DNA of 7,603 bases from Saprospiraceae bacterium (GTDB lineage: Bacteria > Bacteroidota > Bacteroidia > Chitinophagales > Saprospiraceae), in the NCBI GenBank assembly GCA_004297645.1, contig SCUG01000702.1, positions 1 to 7,603 on the forward strand, given 5' to 3'. Within the stretch, counting starts at the first letter, position 1. Every line of letters begins with the position of its first letter. Below the pieces are notes generated by a model that searched no databases, was not told the DNA's origin, and saw only the letters and a program-made list of their open reading frames with translations. Below, piece after piece: positions 1 to 6,759 of this stretch. Position numbers and translations under genes: made by a program.

Positions 1-1957
1 CGGTGGCTACTGCGGCGGGGGTCATGTTCACAGGTTCGAAACTTTCGGCGGCTTCCTCTTTTTGCTGGTCTTGGGGCGAAAGTTTGCCGCCTTTTATGAA
101 GCGCCAGTACCGCAGGAGGGCAAAAACTATTAGCGCCACGCAGATTAAAATCATGAGGGCGCTGGATGATTTAAAAATGATCACCAGCAAAATCAGGATG
201 GCGGCGATGAGCATCAACAGGGCTTTTTTTGCGGCAGCAGAAGAAACGCCTCCGTTGGGCGTGGCGGGTTTCAGCCCATCCACGATGACGCTCGTGGTGG
301 GGGTTTCTTTGGGTAAAACGAGCGGCGGAGCAGCCGTGAGTCTGCCGTCGTTCAGCCCCTGCAGGAGGGTAGCGCTGTGCGTGAAAGCGCTGCCGGCGGG
401 GAGCAACCGGCGGGCCATCAGTCCCCGCGGGCGGAGGGCTTTGCGGAAAGCCCCGGCAGCGACGGCCTGCGGCAGGCGGCTATTTCGGGTGAGGTATTTT
501 ATAGTGAAAGGGCTTCCTTTGACTTTGGAATGCACCGGCGCCGTCAGCAGGAAGCTGCGCTCAGGCGGCATTTTTTTCAGGTGCTTGTCGTACATCATTT
601 GGCTCACCCACATCGAGAGCTGGGTGAAATGAATCTTGCGGTTCATTTCCAGCACGCTGCCCACCTGCTGCCACGCACTGCGCATGTACGATTCCTGATT
701 CTTCTGCACCACGGAGGTGCCCATGCCCCCTTCGGCGCGGTGGCGCGGGTCTTTGTTTAGTTCATTTACCCAATTGGCATCTTCGGTGGCGATGCTCAGT
801 CTTTTCGCCATGGCATGCCACATGCCGTAAAGCGGTGGAGCAATGGTGGGGTCTTCATCGGGCTTGTCGCCGGCTTCGTCCAACAAGACAAACTGCTGGT
901 TGATGACCGGCTCCACTTTTTCTTCGAAATCGCTGCCAGCGGACAGGGGGATGGAGCGGGTGGTGGGGGCCTTGAGTGCGCCTTCCAACCCGACGACGTC
1001 CTCCGGGTGAGTGATGCCGGTGACTGGATCGGTATATTGTGTGTCCACGTCATTTACGCCGTAGCCGGGTTGTTGCACGTCCATGTTGCGGATGCCGACG
1101 CGGGAGTCCATGTCGCGGGGCACGAGGCGGCGCACCAAAGTCTCGAAATCGCCTGCTTCGCTGGTGCGGAAGAACCATTCGTAATAATAGGGGAATTCCA
1201 CCTGCCCGTTTGTCCAGGAAGAGGCTGTGCCGGAGTCGGTGTCTTGCACTTCGATGGCGAGGCCTGCCTTGCGGCCCACTTCGAAGGCGGGGATGACGAA
1301 GGCGTGATAAGGCGTTTTCGGCTCCAAATGGCGGGGCGATACCAATCTGGAAATGCCTGCGTCGGGGTTATTTTTTAAAATATTCTCCAGCGCGCTGCGG
1401 TCAGCCTCCGAAAAATCGTGGTCGGTGAGGGCGGCGTTGTTGATGATTTCGTTGATGTGGACGTGCGCCCAAGCCCAGGTTTGGTTGGCCGGAGGCAGGA
1501 AGTTTTGCCAGTTGGCCCCTTTCAGTTTGATGGCAGGCAGGGGGCGGCCTGGCATGGTCACTCGATCGAATTCGCTGTCTTTGACCACCATCAGTGCCAA
1601 CCAGGGGTGCAGGCGGTGCCCGGTGGGCGGTTCGGGCGAATAGCGCCAGGGGAAGTCTTCGTCGTAAAATTCGATGAACGCGAGGTAGTTCGGCTCGAAG
1701 TCGGTGATCCAGTTGCGCGGCTCGGTGCGTACCACCATGTTTTTATGGATGCCGGTGATGTCGCCGGGTCCGATGAGGCGAAGCTTTTGGGTGGCGGTGT
1801 CCGTCAACTGGTTTTCGTTACCGGTCTTTGCCTTTTGCGTTTCCAGCGTCAGCACGGCGTCCAATTCGGCACGTGGAGCGCCGTTCGCCGCTGCCTGTAT
1901 CTGGTTGGCGATGCCCCGGCGGAGCCAGGGGAGGAAGGAGTATCGGGCTATTGCCAT
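1..1957 (-). CDS. Conserved-looking membrane-anchored protein of unknown function, partial (3' end outside window)
   Basis: Reading the minus strand from the ATG at 1957 gives 652 codons with no stop, running off the left edge, so the C-terminus is missing. I cannot name the family. The N-terminus begins MAIARYSFLPWLRRG. A block at residues 61-126 has family-like features: LIGPGDITG, then an acidic/aromatic stretch with DEDFPWRY at 99-106 and HPWLALMVV at 117-125. Residues 1-575 look soluble. Two hydrophobic helices follow, at about 579-595 (after Lys-Lys) and 600-615, separated only by KSSS and followed by RYWRFIKGGK. This suggests a membrane hairpin with both ends on the cytoplasmic side. 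There is no signal peptide. It is the third gene of the operon, 68 bases after the DUF6603 gene, so it is probably that protein's membrane-bound partner (inference). No Shine-Dalgarno sequence precedes the start; the ATG was chosen because it opens the frame just after the intergenic hairpin. Existence of the gene is near certain; function is unknown. Confidence 0.9.
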   Translation of the reverse strand, partial: MAIARYSFLPWLRRGIANQIQAAANGAPRAELDAVLTLETQKAKTGNENQLTDTATQKLRLIGPGDITGIHKNMVVRTEPRNWITDFEPNYLAFIEFYDEDFPWRYSPEPPTGHRLHPWLALMVVKDSEFDRVTMPGRPLPAIKLKGANWQNFLPPANQTWAWAHVHINEIINNAALTDHDFSEADRSALENILKNNPDAGISRLVSPRHLEPKTPYHAFVIPAFEVGRKAGLAIEVQDTDSGTASSWTNGQVEFPYYYEWFFRTSEAGDFETLVRRLVPRDMDSRVGIRNMDVQQPGYGVNDVDTQYTDPVTGITHPEDVVGLEGALKAPTTRSIPLSAGSDFEEKVEPVINQQFVLLDEAGDKPDEDPTIAPPLYGMWHAMAKRLSIATEDANWVNELNKDPRHRAEGGMGTSVVQKNQESYMRSAWQQVGSVLEMNRKIHFTQLSMWVSQMMYDKHLKKMPPERSFLLTAPVHSKVKGSPFTIKYLTRNSRLPQAVAAGAFRKALRPRGLMARRLLPAGSAFTHSATLLQGLNDGRLTAAPPLVLPKETPTTSVIVDGLKPATPNGGVSSAAAKKALLMLIAAILILLVIIFKSSSALMILICVALIVFALLRYWRFIKGGKLSPQDQQKEEAAESFEPVNMTPAAVAT

Positions 1958-1967
1958 GAGGAGTTAT

Positions 1968-1995
1968 TTTCGAGTTTCGGGTTTCGGGTTTCGGG
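1968..1995. repeat. Four tandem 7-base units (TTTCGRG)
   Basis: The plus strand reads TTTCGAG followed by three copies of TTTCGGG, 28 bases in all. Two inverted, slightly altered copies (CCGAAAC type) at about 2007-2020 form the other arm of the intergenic hairpin. This could be replication slippage or a member of a dispersed intergenic repeat family; the window shows only one copy. Confidence 0.7.
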
Positions 1996-2020
1996 GGTCG
2001 TCCCCCGGAAACCGAAACCC
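1979..2020 (-). other. Long imperfect hairpin between genes 2 and 3
   Basis: The arms at 1979-1997 and 2002-2020 pair at about 18 positions, with one bulged G on each side (1986 and 2008) and a 4-base loop (TCGT on the plus strand). The hairpin begins 6 bases after the stop of the DUF6603 gene. The following minus-strand sequence is A-rich rather than T-rich, so a rho-independent terminator reading into gene 3 is unlikely. It may act as an mRNA-stability or processing element that sets the relative dose of genes 2 and 3 (inference). Confidence 0.6.
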
Positions 2021-2025
2021 TTCGT

Positions 2026-5000
2026 CTAATTCATCAAATATTTCGGCATTACCTCCAACTTGGCAGCGAGTGCCGGGTCTTTGGCGGTCAGCGTGGCACG
2101 GGCGGCATCTGCCTCGGCCTGGGTAGCGAAGACCAAGTCATCGGCATGGGCTTCCAGCGTATCGGTATTGGCGATGACGAATTCTTCTACATTCACTTTC
2201 GTCTTCGGTGCATCGAGCGGCGAAGGGCGCTTTGGCTCGAAGGCCAGCGCCGACTTTGCCGTGGCGTTTGTCTTCAAAAAGACGGCGAACAACTCGGTGA
2301 TGAATTTCCAGAATTTACGCTCCTGTTTTTCGGGTACGTAAATCACTTCGTACACTACTTCTAAGGCGGCCACGTAGCTCGACTTCAGCTTGTCGGAGCC
2401 TTTGATGCGGATGCCGCTGTCGAACTTGGCGAACGACTGGCTCGACAGCTTTTGGGCGTCGTTCATCTCGCGGTATTGCGCCGGGGCGAACTGCTCTTTT
2501 AATATGTCGAGGCGGTCTTGTCCGAATATTTCTGCGCCAAGCGCCAATGAGTTCACCTGAAAATAGCGGTGAATTTCCAACGGTGCGTTGGTGCCGAACT
2601 TGTTGATGTCCATGTTGAGCGGCGCCACTTTCTGGCTGACTTCGAGGATGCCGAAGGGGTGCAGGATGAGTTTGTCTGCCTGCTCTTCGGTGGGTATTTC
2701 CCGCAGGGAAACCATGAGGTTTGCCCCAGCCGGCAGCTCTGCCCGCCAGTTGCCCACTTTGCGGAAAGCTTCGAGCAGCGGCTCGAATACTTCCACCGGG
2801 GGCAGCACCTCACGGCGGTCTTCGCCGAAGCTGACGTCGAAGCTGACGGTGACGCTGATGTCGAAAAAGAAGAAACTGATGGATATCCTCGCCTCGCCCC
2901 AGGCATGCCACGGCGAGGGGCCTTCCAACGACATGCGGATGCGCACACTGAGCATGTCTTCGCCAAAAAGACTGACGGCGAGCATCGCCCCGATTTCCAC
3001 CAAAAACTTGAACGGGTTGAACTGTATGAGCGCATCCAGCGAGAGGTAGCCATGAATGGCCGCCGGGCCGCCCGTGGCTCGCAGCGACAGCTTGGCCCCG
3101 AACTGCACTGTGTTGGAGGTGAGGGCAAAATAGCTCTCGGCCCGCAGATCGGGGTTGCCACTGAAAATGATGAGTGCCAGCCGTTTGAGCGCCGGCAGCC
3201 CCATCGGCGGCGGCGTGTACGAGGGGTGAAAGCCGCCGATGGTGAACAGGAAATTGGCGTCGTCGCCCCAATAAATTCTTATGGCCATGTCGCCCGTGAG
3301 GGCGAAAGTGAGAATGCGGGAATTGAACAGCGAGGCGTCGAGGGTGAATTGTTTTTTCTCAAAATCTAAGGTGGCGATGAAGTTGATCTGGATGTAAATA
3401 ATGGCGGCTTCCTCCGCAGGCAAATTCAATCGTATAACGCCCAGCAGCGCCATGCGCACCGGGTCGGGTACTTCGAGCAAAAAGCCCAATTCCACGCTGA
3501 TAAGGGTGGGGGTGCCCCAGCCCAATTTGGCCATAGGCCCAAAAACAAACTGCCCCTCGTAGGGTGGAAAAATGCGCTTGATGTCGTTGATGATACGGGT
3601 GGCATTGGCTACAATGTCTTTTGGGAAAAGGATGCTATTCACCGAGCCATCGTAAACGCCGAGGCGCAGCGGTTCCAGTTCCATCGTGCGGTTGAGACCG
3701 AGCAGGCCGCCGACGCCGTTGAGGGTGAAACCGAAGCCCAACTGGATGGGCACGAATTCCGCCGTGATGATGATGAGCAGTGAAAAGCCGTCTGAGCCGT
3801 CCGGCATTTTGGTGCTTAAAACGCCGATGGCTTTCAGGGCGATGATACTCTGAAATTCAAGCTCCAACCCACCGGCGTATTCGCCTTTTTCTACATCAAT
3901 AAACAGGAAGCCACCCCCTGTAAATCCGCCTCCGTCAATGGACAAACCCACGCCCGTGGGCCACTTGAATTCCGGCGAGAAATTCACGGGACCGAGGTTG
4001 CCGCTATCGTTTGGCGGGAAGGTGAGGATGGCCTTGAAGCCGATGCCTTGCACCACTGCCGTGAGCGGGCCTAATGCGCCTTTGACATCGGCGCCGAGGG
4101 CGATGGGAATTTTCCCGGCCTCCGGCCGAATGCCGATGGTCAGCCCCAATATCTCGATGGGGCCGAGCGAAATATGAGTAGGTAGCGCTATTTCCAAACC
4201 GCCGCTGCCCTGAAAATAGACCCCCTGCCGGCTTGACCAGCCGAGCAACAGGTCGAAGTTGCCCTCGATGCCATTTTCTCCCAGTATTGTTTTCAAAAAA
4301 CTGTCGCCCTCGCCCGCTTTGATGACGATTTTACCTCCCTTTAATTCGGCTTCTGCCAACAGTTCGTGCTTGCCATTGGAGGCGACAGCGGCGCCGCCCT
4401 TTATGGCGAAGGACTGAATTTCCATGCGGCTGCCGTCGGCAATGCCGAGCAGGATGGTGGGTTCGCCGCCGGGTTTGGCGTATTGAATGCCCAGCTTGAG
4501 GCGCAGGCTGGATGGCGGTGCCGCACCCCCCGCGCCGATCATGTCGGTGAGGATTTTCACGTCGCCCGGCCGCACGAGGATGCCCACACCGGGGTTGAGG
4601 GCAAGCCCCAGGTCGAATATCAACTTGAAGTTTTCGGCGATGTCAATGGACTCTTCCATTTCACCATCGGCGAAAGGTAGCACGGCAAAGCCTGGTTTGG
4701 CGCCTGCGGTTTCGGGCAACAGGTATAATGCCACGCCGATGGCGTATTGCAGGCTGGAGGAATTGTCTTCCAGTAGGATAAACTTGAGTTGGAGGGGGAA
4801 GATTTTCGTGGGGTCGCTGGCTCCTTGATTCAGAATGGTGTGTACGTTGGGATGCAGTGGTTCTTGCCTTACGGCCAGGCCGAAGGCGCTTCCCATATTA
4901 TATAAGGTGTCGTAGAAATAGTCAGCTTTGAAATTAGAGGTGCCCCAGTTGTAGGCATTTGTAAAAACGGCGGTAGGGTCGTTGAAAAAATTGCCCAAAT

Positions 5001-5490
5001 CTTGCCAGGCTATTTCCCGCTTGAAGTAGCCCGTCCGCTTACCTGCTGCGGCCTGGTAGCTGATGCGGATGATGCCGATGGTCTGCATCAGCCGCCCCCA
5101 GTTGGCCTGGTTGCCGAGCAGGTATTCCACCACGAGGAATTGCATGAGTTGGCCGGGGAACTCATTCTTAAATTCGGTGGCGTCCACGCTGGCAGGCAAC
5201 AAAGCAGACGAGATAGATGACAAGCCCTTAATGCCGGTGATGAGGCTGGTAATTTGGGTCATTAGCCCCGCCACGTTTGCGCCTGTGATGCCGCCTGCCT
5301 CGATGGTGTTGAGTACGGCAGTGACCGACGCGGACAAATCCTGTACGGGCTGTGGCGGTTGGGTCATGTCCCATCCTAAGTCGTACATAAAAGCGGAAAA
5401 CGCCTTTGGGCTGGCAAGTGCATCCTGCAACGGCTCGAAAACGGAACCGATTTCTTCAGCGAGTGCGACCAGTGTTTCTCTTGTTTCCAT
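2026..5490 (-). CDS. DUF6603 domain-containing protein, giant beta-rich protein of unknown function
   Basis: This 1154-residue protein starts at the ATG at 5490 and ends with TAG. Residues 1 to about 230 look mostly helical. From about 300 to 890 the sequence is almost entirely short alternating hydrophobic strands with Gly/Pro turns. Within that part are landmarks I recognise from the DUF6603 family: WPTGVGLSIDGGGFTGGGF (about 508-526), GFGFTLNGVGGLLGLNR (about 583-600), FGPMAKLGWGTPT (about 645-660), GGFHPSYTPPP (about 752-764), FALTSNTVQFGA (about 788-800) and LEGPSPWHAWGEA (about 856-868). The final 260 residues form a separate mixed region with HPFGILEVSQ and FAPAQYREM, ending in a charged Ala-rich tail. 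I see no signal peptide, membrane helix or catalytic motif. The family has no established function to my knowledge. The long run of strands could make a large closed or groove-like beta structure, which is inference. It is the central gene of the operon, between a possible caspase-like gene and a membrane protein. Confidence 0.9.
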   Translation of the reverse strand: METRETLVALAEEIGSVFEPLQDALASPKAFSAFMYDLGWDMTQPPQPVQDLSASVTAVLNTIEAGGITGANVAGLMTQITSLITGIKGLSSISSALLPASVDATEFKNEFPGQLMQFLVVEYLLGNQANWGRLMQTIGIIRISYQAAAGKRTGYFKREIAWQDLGNFFNDPTAVFTNAYNWGTSNFKADYFYDTLYNMGSAFGLAVRQEPLHPNVHTILNQGASDPTKIFPLQLKFILLEDNSSSLQYAIGVALYLLPETAGAKPGFAVLPFADGEMEESIDIAENFKLIFDLGLALNPGVGILVRPGDVKILTDMIGAGGAAPPSSLRLKLGIQYAKPGGEPTILLGIADGSRMEIQSFAIKGGAAVASNGKHELLAEAELKGGKIVIKAGEGDSFLKTILGENGIEGNFDLLLGWSSRQGVYFQGSGGLEIALPTHISLGPIEILGLTIGIRPEAGKIPIALGADVKGALGPLTAVVQGIGFKAILTFPPNDSGNLGPVNFSPEFKWPTGVGLSIDGGGFTGGGFLFIDVEKGEYAGGLELEFQSIIALKAIGVLSTKMPDGSDGFSLLIIITAEFVPIQLGFGFTLNGVGGLLGLNRTMELEPLRLGVYDGSVNSILFPKDIVANATRIINDIKRIFPPYEGQFVFGPMAKLGWGTPTLISVELGFLLEVPDPVRMALLGVIRLNLPAEEAAIIYIQINFIATLDFEKKQFTLDASLFNSRILTFALTGDMAIRIYWGDDANFLFTIGGFHPSYTPPPMGLPALKRLALIIFSGNPDLRAESYFALTSNTVQFGAKLSLRATGGPAAIHGYLSLDALIQFNPFKFLVEIGAMLAVSLFGEDMLSVRIRMSLEGPSPWHAWGEARISISFFFFDISVTVSFDVSFGEDRREVLPPVEVFEPLLEAFRKVGNWRAELPAGANLMVSLREIPTEEQADKLILHPFGILEVSQKVAPLNMDINKFGTNAPLEIHRYFQVNSLALGAEIFGQDRLDILKEQFAPAQYREMNDAQKLSSQSFAKFDSGIRIKGSDKLKSSYVAALEVVYEVIYVPEKQERKFWKFITELFAVFLKTNATAKSALAFEPKRPSPLDAPKTKVNVEEFVIANTDTLEAHADDLVFATQAEADAARATLTAKDPALAAKLEVMPKYLMN

Positions 5491-5513
5491 ATTCAGAGGG
5501 CTGGTTGTTGAAC

Positions 5514-5530
5514 CCCCGCCTCCGGCGGGG
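5514..5530 (-). other. GC-rich hairpin between genes 1 and 2
   Basis: CCCCGCC and GGCGGGG form a perfect 7-base stem around a 3-base loop (TCC on the plus strand). It lies 24 bases before the DUF6603 start codon in the mRNA. No T-run follows on the minus strand, so it does not look like an intrinsic terminator. It may stabilise or process the mRNA, or affect translation of the next gene; this is inference. Confidence 0.5.
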
Positions 5531-5581
5531 AAGTGGCAGTATTGTGTTTTGTTTGAAAGGGTTTCAGCTTCTCAGAAGCAG

Positions 5582-5604
5582 CCTGACATGGTTAGACCGT
5601 CAGG
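5582..5604 (-). other. Small inverted repeat over the stop codon of gene 1
   Basis: CCTGAC (5582-5587) and GTCAGG (5599-5604) can pair around an 11-base loop that contains the TAA stop of the caspase-like gene. A second short palindrome, GCTTCTCAGAAGC, lies just beyond it in the gap. Neither is followed by a T-run. The stem is short and could be chance. Confidence 0.25.
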
Positions 5605-6734
5605 AAGAACCGGGCGTCGTTTTCCAGTAATTGGGTAACGACTGGCGTGGCATTTCCGGCAAATGGATAAAAATTAAAAAACAGGTTATTGGCGTTCGTG
5701 GGGTCGTCGGTGATGGGCACGATAACGGTGTATTTGTGGCGTGTGCCTACGCAGCGCATGATATGCCTGGTTGCATTGTAGTTAAAGACCCAAGTGAAGC
5801 CATCCACGAATTCATTGAGCGAATTGTGCTCGTATCTTTTGTAAATAGGGAACGGATGCGCCACCTGAAATTTGGCAAGGCCCCCCATGCTCGTTTTCAT
5901 TTCCGCTTTGCGGGCAGCGTCGCCGGCAGGAGGCAAAGCTCCCCCACCATAGGTGATGGTGAAAGTGAAGGTTTCCAGGTCGTGCCGGAAGCCGGTGTCA
6001 TTTGCCAGGCGCAGTGAAGTCAGCGCACTGCCGGTATTGGGCTGGAGGGAAGGATTGAGGCCTACTGTAACCGGACGTGCCCGCCGCCCCGGATTTACCT
6101 TGGTTGGTATCCAGGCGTTCCACTTCGCATTGGGCACATTAGCGCCGTCCACAAATGTAAACCCTCTCGCCTGGAAAGCTGCCACCACCGCCGCCCTGTT
6201 GGCAAAAGCGGTAGGGCGCACGATGCTGAAATCATAACCCAGAAATTCCAAAACTCCCAAGTCGGTGCGAAACCAGACTTCGTGGAAGTGCTTCGGTGCA
6301 GTAACCGGCACGATGCCGCCGAGGGCGGCTTTGAATTTCTGGACAAAAGGCACGGCGAAGGCCTGCCCGATTTTACAGCCTTTGATGTGAAATTGAGTGC
6401 CTGCACCAAGTACGGGAGCGGGAATGTCCGCCACATTCGTGTTGTCAGCGATTTCCAATACTTCGTAGGTAGTATTCACCTCCGGGACGCCGTCGCCGTC
6501 GGTGTCAATATTGGCGAATTGTATTTGCATCCAGCCGCCGTCGTTGCCATGAGAGGCTGCGAGGATGTTTCCCACCGGCCGGGTGACGCCCACATTTGTG
6601 GCAAGGTGGTTGACAAGATGGTCCACCCGGCTGACGCCTGCCTGGTTGATAAGCGTCGTGTTCGGGCGGCGCCTGAACAAGTCCTTCATGATGTTGTCGT
6701 AGCCAGTAGTGCCGGGGGCGAAAGCGTAGTCCAT
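5592..6734 (-). CDS. Putative caspase-like (clan CD type) protein
   Basis: The 380-residue frame starts at the ATG at 6734 and ends with TAA. It resembles the alpha/beta core of clan CD cysteine peptidases (caspase, CHAT, DUF4347-like). A hydrophobic strand leads into SHGNDGGW, with His62-Gly63. A second strand, TQFHIKGCKIG, places Cys120 58 residues later. A helix and another strand (GGIVPVTAP) follow. The histidine-glycine and CxxG spacing fits a His/Cys catalytic pair, but activity is unproven. Between the two lies DTDGDGVPE (77-85), which looks like a calcium-binding loop. The C-terminal half, from about residue 150, is unrecognised. There is no signal peptide or membrane helix, so it is probably cytoplasmic. 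The frame is also open upstream to an ATG at 6788, but those 18 extra residues would cross a promoter-like box at 6752-6759 and look unlike a natural N-terminus, so I prefer 6734. It is the first gene of the operon. It could also be a non-catalytic protein that merely shares the fold. Confidence 0.82.
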   Translation of the reverse strand: MDYAFAPGTTGYDNIMKDLFRRRPNTTLINQAGVSRVDHLVNHLATNVGVTRPVGNILAASHGNDGGWMQIQFANIDTDGDGVPEVNTTYEVLEIADNTNVADIPAPVLGAGTQFHIKGCKIGQAFAVPFVQKFKAALGGIVPVTAPKHFHEVWFRTDLGVLEFLGYDFSIVRPTAFANRAAVVAAFQARGFTFVDGANVPNAKWNAWIPTKVNPGRRARPVTVGLNPSLQPNTGSALTSLRLANDTGFRHDLETFTFTITYGGGALPPAGDAARKAEMKTSMGGLAKFQVAHPFPIYKRYEHNSLNEFVDGFTWVFNYNATRHIMRCVGTRHKYTVIVPITDDPTNANNLFFNFYPFAGNATPVVTQLLENDARFFLTV

Positions 6735-6751
6735 AAGCTGATTTTTCTTTG

Positions 6752-6759
6752 CAAAAATA
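6752..6759 (-). promoter_or_regulatory. Possible -7 promoter box of the three-gene operon
   Basis: On the minus strand this reads TATTTTTG, which matches the Bacteroidota -7 consensus TAnnTTTG. It lies 17 bases before the ATG at 6734, giving a very short leader of roughly 10-13 bases that is A-rich, as is usual before start codons in this phylum. No TTTG sits at the expected 19-21 base distance. The nearest TTG triplets are 16 bases (6776-6778) and 26 bases (6786-6788) upstream, so the -33 element is missing or weak. If the box is real, the longer start at 6788 is excluded. Confidence 0.35.

Noticed and set aside
796..1053. Minus-strand frame of 85 codons
   Set aside because: It is on the same strand as the long gene but in another frame, and its Ser/Pro/Arg-rich product is typical of out-of-frame reading.
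1968..2020. CRISPR-like array
   Set aside because: The units are 7 bases long, directly adjacent and without spacers.
3..2126. Several plus-strand open frames of 85-209 codons (for example 3-632, 815-1378, 1418-2029)
   Set aside because: They lie opposite the continuous 652-codon minus-strand gene, overlap one another in different frames, and have low-complexity or Arg/Gly/Val-rich compositions typical of antisense shadows.
2569..3369. Plus-strand frame of 266 codons
   Set aside because: It lies entirely within the DUF6603 gene on the opposite strand and shows no recognisable domain.
5514..5530. Intrinsic terminator after gene 1
   Set aside because: No T-run follows the stem on the minus strand, and the next co-directional gene starts 24 bases later.
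5063..5638. Plus-strand frame of 191 codons crossing the gap between genes 1 and 2
   Set aside because: Most of it is antisense to the DUF6603 gene and it ends inside gene 1; no family features or promoter were seen.
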